This document shows, one piece after another, positions 10,307 through 19,748 of a stretch of 52,343 nucleotides of DNA. A model generated the notes under the pieces. The model was not told the DNA's origin. It saw only the letters and a program-made list of their open reading frames with translations, and ran no database searches. This stretch comes from Betaproteobacteria bacterium (lineage in GTDB: Bacteria; Pseudomonadota; Gammaproteobacteria; Burkholderiales; Burkholderiaceae_E): the NCBI GenBank assembly GCA_016868375.1, contig VGHA01000011.1, positions 1 to 52,343 on the forward strand, given 5' to 3'. Each line of letters opens with the position of its first letter. The stretch's first letter is position 1. The translations under genes and the position numbers were made by a program.

Positions 10307-11476
10307 CTAGCGCAGCTTCAGCGTGGACAGACCGACCAGCACCAGAATCATCGTGACGATCCAGAAGCGCACGACAACCTGGGTTTCCTTCACGCCGCCC
10401 ACCTCGAAGTGGTGGTGCAGCGGGGCCATCCGAAAAATCCGTCGGCCTTCGCCGTAGCGTCGCTTGGTGTACTTGAAATAGCCGACCTGCAGCATCACCG
10501 AAAGCGTTTCCACCACGAAAACGCCGCCCATGATGAAGAGCACGATCTCCTGGCGGACAATGATCGCGATGGTGCCCAGCGCCCCACCGAGTGCCAGCGC
10601 CCCGACATCGCCCATGAATACCTGAGCCGGATAGGCGTTGTACCAGAGGAACGCGAGCCCGGCGCCAGCGATCGCGCCGCACACCACCGTCATTTCTCCT
10701 GCGCCCGGTATGTAGGGCATCAGCAGGTAGCGCGCAAAGACCGAATTGCCCGCGACATAGGCAAAGACTCCCAGCGCGGAGCCCACCAGCACCGACGGCA
10801 TGATCGCGAGGCCATCGGCGCCATCGGTCAGGTTGACCGCGTTGCTGGTGCCGACAATCACGCAGAAGCTGAGCCCGATGAAGCCCAGCACCCCCAGCGG
10901 ATAGGCGACGTTCTTGAAGAACGGCACGATCAGTTCGGCGCGTGCGGGCAGCTCCATGGTGAGCCCGCTTTCAAGCCACTTCATGAAGAGCGAAAACGCC
11001 GGTGTACTGCTGGAGGCCGACACGGCAAAGGCCAGATAGACCGCCGCGGCGATACCGATCAGCGATTGCCAGAAAAACTTTTCACGCGCGGACATGCCTC
11101 GCGGATCGCGTCGAACGACTTTCCGATAGTCATCGACCCAGCCGATGCAGCCGAATCCCAGCGTGACCAGCATGACCACCCAGACAAAGCGGTTCTCGAG
11201 ATCAGCCCAGAGCAGCGTGGCCGCAGCCACTGCAATCAGGATCAGCGCGCCGCCCATCGTGGGGGTGCCACTCTTGCCCAGATGCGTTTGCGGGCCATCG
11301 GTACGGACTGCCTGGTCGATCTTCATTTCGGCGAGTTTGCGGATCACCCACGGTCCGAAGATCAGCCCGATCAGCAGGGCGGTCATCGCCGCCAGCACGG
11401 CCCGCAGCGTGATGTAGTTGAACACCGAAAAAGCGCGAATATCCCGCGCGAGCCACTGTGCGAATTCGAGCAGCAT
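10307..11476 (-). CDS. mraY: Phospho-N-acetylmuramoyl-pentapeptide transferase
   Basis: A 389-residue integral membrane enzyme that transfers phospho-MurNAc-pentapeptide to undecaprenyl phosphate, giving lipid I. About ten hydrophobic segments alternate with conserved cytoplasmic loops: [10 protein letters not shown] in the second, [11 protein letters not shown] with the catalytic aspartates in the middle, and PLHHHFE near the end. The ATG at 11476 shares one base with the murF stop (TGATG), so coupled translation is likely. The long frame upstream to 11734 lies inside murF and was rejected. Confidence 0.98.
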   Translation of the reverse strand: MLLEFAQWLARDIRAFSVFNYITLRAVLAAMTALLIGLIFGPWVIRKLAEMKIDQAVRTDGPQTHLGKSGTPTMGGALILIAVAAATLLWADLENRFVWVVMLVTLGFGCIGWVDDYRKVVRRDPRGMSAREKFFWQSLIGIAAAVYLAFAVSASSSTPAFSLFMKWLESGLTMELPARAELIVPFFKNVAYPLGVLGFIGLSFCVIVGTSNAVNLTDGADGLAIMPSVLVGSALGVFAYVAGNSVFARYLLMPYIPGAGEMTVVCGAIAGAGLAFLWYNAYPAQVFMGDVGALALGGALGTIAIIVRQEIVLFIMGGVFVVETLSVMLQVGYFKYTKRRYGEGRRIFRMAPLHHHFEVGGVKETQVVVRFWIVTMILVLVGLSTLKLR

Positions 11477-12870
11477 CAGTGCGCTCCGTTGGCGCTTTGC
11501 GCGCTCATTGACTGCACAACCCGCTCCATCCGCATGAAGCGCGAACCTTTGACGAGCACGCTTGCCCCGGGCGTTGCCAGCGCCGAGACGCGTACAGTGA
11601 GCGCGGCAATATCGTCGCCAAAGTGCTCGGCGCTCGGACCATACCCCTGGGCCGTTTCGATGCTCGCGCCGCCAGCCAACAACAGATGTTCGATGCCGTC
11701 GCGCGCAGCCCGCTCGCCCACCTCGCGATGCCACGCCGGACCGTTGTCACCCACTTCGCCCATGTCGCCCAGCACCAGCACCCGGGGCGCCGGGCGCGCG
11801 GCGAGGAGCGCAATGGCCGCCAGCACCGAATCGGGATTGGCGTTGTAGCTGTCGTCGATCAGCGTGGCGCCGTTTGCAAGCCGATGGCGGACCAGTCGCC
11901 CCGGCGCGGGTCGAAAGCGCTCCAGTCCTCGGGCGATGTCATCGAGACCGATACCCGCGGCGAGCGCGCACGCAGCCGCCGCCAGCGCGTTACGTACATT
12001 GTGTTCACCATCGATTGCCAGTGCGATGCGGCGCGAGCCCGCGGTCGACCGGAGATCAAAGCCATCGGGACGCGCGCCGACCTCGGCGCTTACCGCAAAC
12101 GGCGAGGCGTGCGCGCCCTGTCCGTTCGGGGTCAAACCAAATTCAAGCGTGGGCCGGGTGCCTGCGAGCGCCCGCCAGATGGGCGTATGCAGCGGATCAT
12201 CTCCGGGAAAGACCGCAACGCCACTGGCATCAAGTGCCGCGAACACGCTGCCGTTTTCACGAGCGGTGGCTTCAACGCCCGCCAGAAACTCCTGATGCTC
12301 GCGCTGCGCATTGTTGACCAGCGCGATGGTTGGACGGGCCACCTGAGACAGCCAGGCGATTTCGCCAGGATGATTCATGCCAAGCTCAACCACCGCCAAT
12401 CGATGCGACTCGCGCAACCTGAGCAGCGTGAGCGGAACACCGACCTCATTGTTCAGGTTGCCACGCGTGGCAAGCCGAGCGGATTCGCCGACACTTGCAG
12501 CAATAATCGCCGCAATCATTTCCTTGACGGTGGTCTTGCCGTTACTTCCCGTGACAGCGATCAGTGGCAGTTGGAACTGCCCACGCCAGCCGCGTGCGAT
12601 CTCACCGAGCGCACGCCGCGAATCGGGCACCTGAATCACAGGCGGTACAAGCCCTGGAATCCATCGCTCGACGAGCACCGCTGCCGCGCCGGAGGCCCGC
12701 GCCTGCTCGACAAAATTGTGCGCATCGAAGGTGTCGCCCCGCAGCGCAACGAAGAGACTTCCCGGATCAACGGACCGCGAGTCAGTACAGATGCCGCTGA
12801 CGCGCTCATTGCCAGCGCCATGAAAGCTTGCCTGCGACAGCCAGCCGACGATGCGCCGCAGATCAAGCAC
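11476..12870 (-). CDS. murF: UDP-N-acetylmuramoyl-tripeptide--D-alanyl-D-alanine ligase
   Basis: A 464-residue Mur ligase that attaches the D-Ala-D-Ala made by Ddl. The substrate-binding segment [18 protein letters not shown] (about residues 26-43) and ATP loop [10 protein letters not shown] (108-117) identify it. The start is GTG at 12870 with GGGAG five bases upstream, lying within the last codons of murE (8-base overlap). No in-frame ATG would keep the conserved N terminus. Confidence 0.97.
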   Translation of the reverse strand: MLDLRRIVGWLSQASFHGAGNERVSGICTDSRSVDPGSLFVALRGDTFDAHNFVEQARASGAAAVLVERWIPGLVPPVIQVPDSRRALGEIARGWRGQFQLPLIAVTGSNGKTTVKEMIAAIIAASVGESARLATRGNLNNEVGVPLTLLRLRESHRLAVVELGMNHPGEIAWLSQVARPTIALVNNAQREHQEFLAGVEATARENGSVFAALDASGVAVFPGDDPLHTPIWRALAGTRPTLEFGLTPNGQGAHASPFAVSAEVGARPDGFDLRSTAGSRRIALAIDGEHNVRNALAAAACALAAGIGLDDIARGLERFRPAPGRLVRHRLANGATLIDDSYNANPDSVLAAIALLAARPAPRVLVLGDMGEVGDNGPAWHREVGERAARDGIEHLLLAGGASIETAQGYGPSAEHFGDDIAALTVRVSALATPGASVLVKGSRFMRMERVVQSMSAQSANGAH

Positions 12871-14479
12871 GGCGCGCTCCCGACCCGATCCGCGCTGTCG
12901 AAGCAGCCAGGCTTACGCCCGCCCGCCTTGCCATCAGTGCGCGGCGCGCCTCATCGGCATCGCTGAAAGGAATCTGACGACCGGCGATCTCCTGCGTCTG
13001 TTCGTGGCCCTTGCCGGCGATCAGCACCACATCCTCGGGCGCGGCGCTCGCCAGGGCTTGGCCGATGGCGGCGCTGCGATCGGGCTCGACAAGATCGGGC
13101 GCTCGCGACAGTCCCACCTGGATGGCCGCGATGATTGCCAGGGGGTCTTCGCTTCGCGGGTTGTCGCTGGTAAGCACCAGGTGATCAGCGTAAGCGCTTG
13201 CAGCCGCGCCCATCAGCAGTCGCTTGCCCGCGTCGCGATCGCCGCCAGCGCCGAACACGCACCACAGGCGACCGCCACGAGCCGATGCAACCGGCTGCAG
13301 TGCGATGAGCGCCTGCTTGAGCGCGTCCGGTGTGTGCGCGTAGTCGATCACGACACAGGGTTGCCCCGACCCGGCTTCGGTTACGTGAGCGGTCTCGGCG
13401 GGATCGATCCGCTGCAGCCTCCCAACCACGGGGCGCAACATGCCAAGTTGCGCGATTGCATGGTCAAAACTCACACCAGCGGCGAGCCAGGCGCCCAGAA
13501 CTGCCAGCGCGTTGATGGCGTTAAAGCGTCCCAGAAGCGGTAGGTCAACCTGCGCGCGCCCCCAGTCACCCTCAATGACCAGGGTCAGTCGATCAGCCTG
13601 CTCGGTGATGCGATCGGCGAAAAGGTGTTCGATCCCCGCAGCGTGCAGGCGTGTCGGCTTCTCGCCGTAGGCAATCGTGCGGCAGCCGGCTGCCAGTACA
13701 GCCTGCGCGCGAACCGACAGCGCATCGTTGGCATTGAGCACCGCTGCCGCGAGGCCAGGCATTTGAAACAGACGCAACTTGGCCTGCGCGTAGGCCTCTT
13801 CGCTGCCGTGATAATCGAGGTGATCGCGGCTCAGGTTGGTGAACACCGCAACGGCAGGCTGCGCGCCCGACAGCCGCGCCTGATCAAGGCCGATGGAAGA
13901 CGCCTCCATGACCAAGCAGCTCGCACCCTGAGCGACGTAGTCAGCGAGCAGCGCATGCAGCGTGAGCGCATCCGGCATGGTCAGGCCGAATGATGCGAGC
14001 TCGCTGCTTCCCTGCTCATCGAGCAGACCGCTGCCCAGCGTGCCGATGACTGCCGCGCGACGGCCAGCGCGCGCGAGACCCTGGGCGATCCATTGCGAGC
14101 AGCTGGTCTTGCCATTGGTGCCGGTCACGGCAATCAGTTGGATTTTCGAGGCAGGCTCGCCGTGCCAGCTGGCTGCGATTTCACCGGCAAGCTCGCGCAG
14201 GCCCGCTACCCGGTACAGATCAGACGCGGGCTCGGGCGCGGGCGGCACATCATCAACGACCAGGGCGGCGGCGCCCCGCGCACGGGCATCGTCGACAAAG
14301 GCGCGGCCGTCGGCGAGATGGCCGGGCCATCCGAAAAATGCATCACCCGGCATCACGCTGCGGCTGTCGGTTCGCAGGTGCGCGCCAGACGCGAGGCGCG
14401 AACGCAACCAGCTGGCGACCGCGATCGCCTCCGGCCGGAGCGACGGCCGCCGCGGGTGGAGCGTGGATCCGCTGCTCAC
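12863..14479 (-). CDS. murE: UDP-N-acetylmuramoyl-L-alanyl-D-glutamate--2,6-diaminopimelate ligase
   Basis: A 538-residue Mur ligase that adds the third residue of the stem peptide. The ATP loop TGTNGKT lies at residues 119-125. The DNPR motif at residues 439-442 is the signature for meso-diaminopimelate rather than lysine, which fits a Gram-negative wall. The start is GTG at 14479, overlapping the ftsI stop as GTGA; the ATG two bases upstream is out of frame and followed at once by a stop. The C terminus has a few extra residues rich in Ala, Arg and Gly. Confidence 0.97.
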   Translation of the reverse strand: MSSGSTLHPRRPSLRPEAIAVASWLRSRLASGAHLRTDSRSVMPGDAFFGWPGHLADGRAFVDDARARGAAALVVDDVPPAPEPASDLYRVAGLRELAGEIAASWHGEPASKIQLIAVTGTNGKTSCSQWIAQGLARAGRRAAVIGTLGSGLLDEQGSSELASFGLTMPDALTLHALLADYVAQGASCLVMEASSIGLDQARLSGAQPAVAVFTNLSRDHLDYHGSEEAYAQAKLRLFQMPGLAAAVLNANDALSVRAQAVLAAGCRTIAYGEKPTRLHAAGIEHLFADRITEQADRLTLVIEGDWGRAQVDLPLLGRFNAINALAVLGAWLAAGVSFDHAIAQLGMLRPVVGRLQRIDPAETAHVTEAGSGQPCVVIDYAHTPDALKQALIALQPVASARGGRLWCVFGAGGDRDAGKRLLMGAAASAYADHLVLTSDNPRSEDPLAIIAAIQVGLSRAPDLVEPDRSAAIGQALASAAPEDVVLIAGKGHEQTQEIAGRQIPFSDADEARRALMARRAGVSLAASTARIGSGARRA

Positions 14480-16221
14480 ATCCGACCCCGCACCGCAGCC
14501 GATGCATCGGCAAAGCCCGACCCCGGCAGATCCGGAGGCACGCGCAGCGTGCGCAGGGTTTCGCCCATCACCCGAGAGAACAGGGGACCCGCAACCTGCC
14601 CGCCATAGTGCTTGCCCGCCGACGGCTCATCGATCATCACAGCCACCACGAAGCGGGGATCCGATGCCGGCGCGAATCCCACAAACGACGAGATGTACTT
14701 GTTCACATAACGGCCGTTCTCGATCTTGTGTGCGGTGCCGGTCTTACCCGCAACCCGATAACCGGGAACCTGCGCCTGAGGCGCGGTGCCGCCGGGGCCC
14801 GCCGCGAGCTCAAGCATCCGACGTACCGTTCGGGTGGTCTCGGGCGTAAACACCTGGGAGCGCTGAATCTCACCCTCGTGCTTGAAGATCGACACCGGGA
14901 TCAGATCGCCATCGCGTGCGAACACCATGTAAGCGCGCGCAAGCTGCATCAGTGACACCGACAGGCCGTGGCCGTACGACATGACGGCCTGATCAATCTG
15001 TTTCCAATTCCGGTGCGGCCGCAGACGACCCGCCACCGCACCGGGAAAGCCCAGCTGCGGCGCCTGGCCTAATCCAATCGCGGCATATGTTTCCCACATG
15101 TCCTTTGGCGCAAGTTTGAGCGCCATCTGAACCGTGCCCACGTTGGAAGATTTCTGGATCACCTGCTCAACGGTCATCGAGGCATGGCCTTTGACATCCG
15201 ACAGCGTGTGGCCGCTGATCGTGATCTTTCCGCCGAATGTGGGAATCACGGTTTGGGGCGTGACTTTGCCGAGCTCGAGCGCAAGCGCCGCGATAAACGG
15301 CTTCATGGTCGAGCCAGGCTCGAACGTGTCGGTGAGTACGCGATTACGAAGCTGCGCACCGCTCAGTTCGCCACGCTGGTTCGGGTCGTAGGTGGGCAGA
15401 TTGACCAGCGCAAGCACTTCGCCCGTGCGCGCATCGAGCACCACAGCACCGCCCGCTTGCGCGCGGTGCTCAGCGACCGCGTCGCGCAGTGCCGCATACA
15501 CGTGGTACTGCACCTTGGCATCAATCGACAGCACGATGTCGTTGCCGTTCAGCGGCTCCCGGATCGCTTCGATCTGTTCGATGACCCGGCCAAGCCGATC
15601 CCGGATGACGCGACGGCTGCCCGAACGCCCGGCAAGCAGCTTGTTTTGCGCGAGCTCGATACCCTCCTGACCAATGTCTTCGACGTTGGTGAATCCGACG
15701 ATATGGGCCAGTCGATCGCCCTCGGGATATCGCCGCTTGTACTCAGGCTGGCTATGTACGCCTGGCACTTTCAGATCAAGCACCTGCTTGGCTTCATCAG
15801 GCTCGAGCTGACGGCGCAGAAAGACGAAGGTTTTTTCGGTGCCACTGATCCGCTGCCGCAGATCGGATTCATCAAGGCCCAGCCGACGCGCGAGGTCGCC
15901 GAAGCGGGGATGGCTAAGGTCCACGTCGCCGGGCACCGCGAAGATCGCCCGCGCGGGCAGACTTGAAGCGAGCACCACGCCGTTGCGATCATGAATTTCG
16001 CCACGCGATGCGGGCAGGTCCAGCGTTCGCGCATACCGTGACTCGCCCTGACGCTGCAGGAAGTCCTGCGAAAACACCTGCAGATACACCGCGCGCCCGG
16101 CCAGCGCCAGGAACGCCGCCGCGATCAAGCCCATCAACAGATGCGAGCGGTACGCGGGCAGGGTCACCCGCAATAACGGATTGGAGGTGAAGGGCACGTT
16201 GCGCCGGCTTCGCGTGACCAT
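14476..16221 (-). CDS. ftsI: Septal peptidoglycan transpeptidase FtsI (PBP3)
   Basis: A 581-residue class B penicillin-binding protein that cross-links septal peptidoglycan in the periplasm. A single transmembrane segment lies at about residues 28-46 after a basic N terminus. The catalytic motifs are STMK at 304-307 (nucleophile Ser304), SSN at 358-360 and KTG at 493-495. The ATG at 16221 shares one base with the ftsL stop (TGATG); a TTG one codon upstream is possible but less likely. It pairs functionally with FtsW, encoded five genes downstream. Confidence 0.98.
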   Translation of the reverse strand: MVTRSRRNVPFTSNPLLRVTLPAYRSHLLMGLIAAAFLALAGRAVYLQVFSQDFLQRQGESRYARTLDLPASRGEIHDRNGVVLASSLPARAIFAVPGDVDLSHPRFGDLARRLGLDESDLRQRISGTEKTFVFLRRQLEPDEAKQVLDLKVPGVHSQPEYKRRYPEGDRLAHIVGFTNVEDIGQEGIELAQNKLLAGRSGSRRVIRDRLGRVIEQIEAIREPLNGNDIVLSIDAKVQYHVYAALRDAVAEHRAQAGGAVVLDARTGEVLALVNLPTYDPNQRGELSGAQLRNRVLTDTFEPGSTMKPFIAALALELGKVTPQTVIPTFGGKITISGHTLSDVKGHASMTVEQVIQKSSNVGTVQMALKLAPKDMWETYAAIGLGQAPQLGFPGAVAGRLRPHRNWKQIDQAVMSYGHGLSVSLMQLARAYMVFARDGDLIPVSIFKHEGEIQRSQVFTPETTRTVRRMLELAAGPGGTAPQAQVPGYRVAGKTGTAHKIENGRYVNKYISSFVGFAPASDPRFVVAVMIDEPSAGKHYGGQVAGPLFSRVMGETLRTLRVPPDLPGSGFADASAAVRGRM

Positions 16222-16577
16222 CAACGCGCCCCTTCCTGACGACGCGCAGGCGGCGGCGCGGGCTTACGCGCGAGCGCGGCCGGCAATGGCCCTATTTGCA
16301 GCGTTCGGGTCTCGGGGTCGCGCAGCAGATGCAGCGTTCGATCGGCCGCCACCGACTCCATACCGAGATCGCGCCGCGCCTTCGCATCGATCAGCGCAGC
16401 GGTGGCAAGCGAGGTCTGCTGAACGCGCAGCTGGTTCCAGTCGATTTCAAGTTGACGGCTTTGCGCCTGGGCGCGTTCGAGCGCGACAAACAGTCGCCGC
16501 GCATGATGCTGCGACGTGATCAGAGCGATCGAGCAGGCCGCCAGCAGAGCAATCAGCACAATGTTGAGACGGTGCAT
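16221..16577 (-). CDS. ftsL: Cell division protein FtsL
   Basis: A 118-residue bitopic protein. A short cytoplasmic N terminus is followed by a membrane segment (about residues 4-20, LNIVLIALLAACSIALIT) and a periplasmic heptad-rich helix rich in Gln, Glu, Leu and Arg, then a Pro/Arg-rich tail. It forms the FtsQLB complex that activates FtsW-FtsI. The ATG at 16577 gives the usual length; the longer frame to 16739 runs into rsmH. Gap of 16 bases from rsmH. Confidence 0.93.
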   Translation of the reverse strand: MHRLNIVLIALLAACSIALITSQHHARRLFVALERAQAQSRQLEIDWNQLRVQQTSLATAALIDAKARRDLGMESVAADRTLHLLRDPETRTLQIGPLPAALARKPAPPPARRQEGAR

Positions 16578-16593
16578 GGGGCCCCGGCGCGCC

Positions 16594-17562
16594 TCAGAGT
16601 TTCTCGGCCGCGCGCAGCACCGCCGAACGGGCACGCGGGTTGATGGCCACTTCCTGCGCACCGGCGAGCCACCGGCCCAGCGGCCGGAGCGTGCGCTCGT
16701 GGGCAAGCACCGCCCCCGTGATCGGATCGCGCGGCGCATCTCGGCCCGACGCCTGCGCGACGAACCGCTTGACGATTCGGTCTTCGAGGGAATGGAAACT
16801 GATCACCGCGAGGCGTCCTGCAGGCGCAAGGCGTTCGCACGCTGCCGCAAGGCCGCTCGCGAGTTCGTCAAGCTCCTGATTGATGAAAATCCGTAGAGCC
16901 TGAAAGGCTCGGGTGGACGGATCGCGTCCGGGGACCGTCGCCCCGCGCCGACCGCGCAGGATAGCCGCAACAAGCCCGGCAAGCTCGGTGGTGGTTTGGA
17001 GCGCCTGTTCGCCGTCGCGGCGCAGGCTAGCTGCAATCGCCTTTGCAATCGGAACAGCAAACCGTTCTTCCCCATAGTCTGTAAGCACCTCTGCGATTTG
17101 CTGTTCAGTGGCCTGTCCAAGCCATTGCCGAACCGATTGACCGCTGCCCGGGTCCATCCGCATGTCGAGCGGCCCTTCGGCTCGAAAGCTGAATCCACGC
17201 GTGGCGTCGTCCAGTTGCGGCGACGACACCCCCAGATCGAGCAGCACCCCATCCAGTCGCGCGACGCCGAATTGATCGAGCACCTGAGCCAGGGTTGAGA
17301 ATCGCGCCTGCGTGATTGACAGTCGCGGATCGTTCAGCGTGCGTCCAGAGGCAACCGCCTGAGGGTCCCGATCCAGAGCGATCAGTCGCCCGGCGGGTCC
17401 CAGCCGCTCGAGCAGCGCGCGACTGTGCCCCCCCCGCCCGAATGTCCCGTCGAGATAGCAGCCGTCGGGCCGGGGCGCGAGTGCGGCAAGCGTTTCGGCA
17501 AGCATGACCGGCTGGTGACCGTTCGGGTGGTTGGTGCCCGCGGTCTGCGCTGAATCGATCAA
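16594..17562 (-). CDS. rsmH: 16S rRNA (cytosine-1402-N4)-methyltransferase
   Basis: A 322-residue S-adenosylmethionine-dependent methyltransferase acting on the decoding centre of 16S rRNA. The SAM-binding segment with DGTFGRGGHSRALL (about residues 38-51) and LLDLGVSSPQLD downstream are family hallmarks. The only possible start before the conserved HQPVMLAE segment is TTG at 17562, 11 bases after the mraZ stop; no clear ribosome binding site is seen, so it may depend on translation of mraZ. Confidence 0.97.
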   Translation of the reverse strand: MIDSAQTAGTNHPNGHQPVMLAETLAALAPRPDGCYLDGTFGRGGHSRALLERLGPAGRLIALDRDPQAVASGRTLNDPRLSITQARFSTLAQVLDQFGVARLDGVLLDLGVSSPQLDDATRGFSFRAEGPLDMRMDPGSGQSVRQWLGQATEQQIAEVLTDYGEERFAVPIAKAIAASLRRDGEQALQTTTELAGLVAAILRGRRGATVPGRDPSTRAFQALRIFINQELDELASGLAAACERLAPAGRLAVISFHSLEDRIVKRFVAQASGRDAPRDPITGAVLAHERTLRPLGRWLAGAQEVAINPRARSAVLRAAEKL

Positions 17563-17573
17563 TTCGCACCGGT

Positions 17574-18002
17574 CTAGAACGAAAAGTTGGACAACGCATC
17601 GGGCATGCCGGCCGCGATCGCTTCCTCGTCGCGCTGGACGAGGGTGGGCGCATCCCAGACTTCAAAATGGCTGCCCATGCCCAGCAGCATCACATCCTTG
17701 TCGAGGCGCGCCGCCTGCCGCAGCTCGGGCGCGATCAGGATCCGGCCTGTGGCGTCCATGTCGACGTCGCAGGCGCTGCCTAAAAAAATGCGGGTCCACG
17801 CACGTGCGTTCATCGGAAGCGCAGCGATTCGCTCGCGATGCACCTCCCATACCGGACGCGGAAAGAGCAACAGGCAGCCATCCGGCGAACGGGTCAGGGT
17901 GAGTCGCCCTTCACATTGGACCGACAGCGCGTCACGATGCCGACTGGGAACGGTCATCCGTCCCTTCGCATCGAGCAAAAGCGCTGAACTTCCCTGGAAC
18001 AC
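17574..18002 (-). CDS. mraZ: Transcriptional regulator MraZ
   Basis: A 142-residue protein made of two SpoVT-AbrB-like halves; MraZ binds TGGG repeats upstream of its own gene and represses the dcw cluster. The N terminus reads [20 protein letters not shown] and the second half repeats the pattern with [15 protein letters not shown] (about residues 81-95), each with the conserved D-x-x-G-R core. The start is GTG at 18002. It is the first gene of the cluster, and four matching half-sites lie at 18049-18083. Confidence 0.97.
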   Translation of the reverse strand: MFQGSSALLLDAKGRMTVPSRHRDALSVQCEGRLTLTRSPDGCLLLFPRPVWEVHRERIAALPMNARAWTRIFLGSACDVDMDATGRILIAPELRQAARLDKDVMLLGMGSHFEVWDAPTLVQRDEEAIAAGMPDALSNFSF

Positions 18003-18048
18003 GTCTTATCCACCCGCCGACAAAAAATCGAGCTTGAACGGGCTTTCG

Positions 18049-18083
18049 CCCCATAAAAATGCACTTCCCTGCACTTTTTCCCA
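18049..18083 (-). promoter_or_regulatory. Four MraZ-type operator half-sites at 10-bp pitch
   Basis: Read on the minus strand, TGGGA, TGCAG, TGCAT and TGGGG begin at 18083, 18073, 18063 and 18053, exactly 10 bases apart. MraZ is known to bind TGGGN direct repeats at this pitch. The outer two are exact, the inner two keep TG. The first shares its T with the last base of the -10 hexamer, so binding would block transcription start. Confidence 0.65.
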
Positions 18084-18112
18084 CTATACGCAATCCTGCT
18101 ATCCACGGTCAA
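18083..18112 (-). promoter_or_regulatory. Sigma-70 promoter of the dcw cluster
   Basis: On the minus strand TTGACC (18107-18112) and TATAGT (18083-18088) stand 18 bases apart, each matching five of six consensus bases. Transcription would start near 18076, leaving a leader of about 70 bases before mraZ. The region 18113-18315 is AT-richer than its surroundings and holds no gene I can see; it lies between the divergent mraZ and rnpB. Confidence 0.75.
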
Positions 18113-18315
18113 GGCAGTCGGAGAATTTCTATTGGCAGGTCAATGACTTAGCGGCGGTGTCGCACAAAACTTTCAGTTGAAAACGTTCGATAAATTAGCT
18201 ACTTAGCAGCGCTTCCTCTAAAACACTTCAATTGCTGGCCGCGCCGCGGATCACAACCGCCCGACCAGGCGCCTCCGGGCACGCCAGCGGGGGCGACCGA
18301 TGCGATACCATTCGA

Positions 18316-18734
18316 GTGCGAATCAGGCTGGGCGATCGCTGGTGGGCGCGCATGTCGCATCCACTGGAGGAAGGTCCGGACTCCACAGGACAGGGTGCTG
18401 GCTAACGGCCAGGCGTCGCAATGCCGCAAGGCGTGGCGGCGACGGAAAGTGGAACAGAAAGCACACCGCCCAAGCGTGGCCGGGAAACCGGCCGCGACGG
18501 TAAGGTTGAAATGGCGAGGTAAGAGCTCACCGCGGCCCTGGCGACAGGGCTGGCACGCTAAACCCCACCCGGAGCAACATCAAATAGGCACACGCCGGGC
18601 CGAGAGGCCTGACGGGCGGTCCGCCCGAGTGTGCGGGTAGATGGCTAGAGCGTACGGGTAACCCTACGCCCAGAGGAATGATCGTCAGCCGGCTCGCCGG
18701 CGCACAGAATCCGGCCTACAGGCCTGGTTCGCAC
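18316..18734 (+). ncRNA. rnpB: RNase P RNA, bacterial class A
   Basis: The catalytic RNA that removes 5' leaders from tRNA precursors. Conserved blocks are GAGGAAGGTCCGGACTCCA (CR I, 18366-18384), CACCCGGAGCAACATCAAAT, AGAGGAATGATCGTC and ACAGAATCCGGCCTA near the 3' end. The ends were set by helix P1: GTGCGAATCAGGC at the 5' end pairs with GCCTGGTTCGCAC at the 3' end. Length about 419 bases. A 6-bp stem (18738-18743 with 18748-18753) follows directly and may help end transcription, but has no T run. No convincing promoter was found upstream. Confidence 0.96.
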
Positions 18735-18773
18735 TTATCTTGGCCCGCCAAGACGCGCCGCACGTTGCGCCGC

Positions 18774-19748
18774 TTAGCGGGCGGGATGATCCGCCAGGTG
18801 CGCCCGCACCACCGACTCGAAATCCGCATCGGCCACAAAACCCATTGCATGGGCGCGGGCCGTACTGAACCGGTCAGGCCAGGTGCGTACCAGCCGGATG
18901 ATCGCCTCATCATGCTGCTCGCGAACGTGCGCCCGCGCGGCAGTGCCGCCCACCCGCTCAAGTGCCGCGAGCGCCTCGCCCATGCTCACGGTAAGACCGG
19001 GCAGGTTCAGCGCCCGGTTCCAACCCCATGCAGTGGCCTCGGATGACACCGCGTGAAGCAGATTGGCGACTGCACTGCGCGGCGATGAAATCCACATCTT
19101 CATCGACATCGGCACGGGAAGCACGGCTTCGCGGCCGGCGAGCGGCTCGCGAATGATGTTGGAGGCGAAGCCCGACGCAGCGCCATTTGGCCTTCCGGGA
19201 CGCACCACGACGGTGGGAATGCGCACACTGCGGCCATCGATGAAGCCCTTGCGCGTGTAGTCGTGCACCAGCCACTCACCGATCAGTTTTTGAACGCCAT
19301 AGGAGCCCTGCGGCGTAGGCGCCACCGAATCGTCAACGACCTCGGGCAGGTCGCCGCCAAATACCGCCAATGAACTGGAAAACACCACCCGCGGACGCGA
19401 TCCGGCATGGCGGCAGGCTTCCAGCAGCGCGCGCGTGCCGTCAACGTTGACCCGCATGCCGAGATCGAAGTTGGCCTCGGCGGTACCGCTTACCACCGCG
19501 GCAAGATGAATGACCGCCGCGGTATCCGTATCGACCATGGCGGCGAGGTCGGCAGCGCTTGAAATATCGCCCGCAATATTGCGCACACGCGAATCGACCA
19601 GCGCGCCTTCGATCTGGTCAAAGCAGGTGATTCGCTCGATGGGGCGCGGCCGTTGGTTGTCTGCCACCGAGAGCTCACCGCGAGCAAGCAGCGCGCGGAT
19701 GAGTTGCTGGCCCAGAAACCCGGCCCCGCCTGTGATCAACAGATTCAT
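18774..19748 (-). CDS. denD: NAD-dependent epimerase/dehydratase, DenD (D-erythronate dehydrogenase)-like
   Basis: A 324-residue extended short-chain dehydrogenase. The NAD-binding loop GGAGFLG lies at residues 7-13, and the catalytic Ser near 125, Tyr150 and Lys154 (YGVQK) are present. The overall pattern, including VVRPGRPN and FASNIIREPL, is that of DenD-type enzymes, which oxidise D-erythronate to 2-oxo-tetronate. Its partners in the known pathway (OtnK kinase, OtnC decarboxylase) are not in the window, so the exact substrate is inferred. The ATG overlaps the stop of the DUF3025 gene as ATGA, so it ends a minus-strand unit. Confidence 0.75.
   Translation of the reverse strand: MNLLITGGAGFLGQQLIRALLARGELSVADNQRPRPIERITCFDQIEGALVDSRVRNIAGDISSAADLAAMVDTDTAAVIHLAAVVSGTAEANFDLGMRVNVDGTRALLEACRHAGSRPRVVFSSSLAVFGGDLPEVVDDSVAPTPQGSYGVQKLIGEWLVHDYTRKGFIDGRSVRIPTVVVRPGRPNGAASGFASNIIREPLAGREAVLPVPMSMKMWISSPRSAVANLLHAVSSEATAWGWNRALNLPGLTVSMGEALAALERVGGTAARAHVREQHDEAIIRLVRTWPDRFSTARAHAMGFVADADFESVVRAHLADHPAR

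Noticed and set aside
10127-11848. A 573-codon open frame on the plus strand opposite murD, mraY and murF
   Set aside because: It is antisense to genes with clear family motifs, has no ribosome binding site and encodes a His/Arg/Gln-rich product typical of mirrored high-GC codons. The same holds for the long plus frames at 653-1984, 11623-12966, 38686-40209 and 47290-48924.
18199-18640. Short open frames on both strands within 18199-18640
   Set aside because: They lie over or beside the RNase P RNA, whose conserved blocks explain the sequence.
18738-18753. Intrinsic terminator after rnpB
   Set aside because: There is a 6-bp stem but no T run; kept only as a remark under rnpB.
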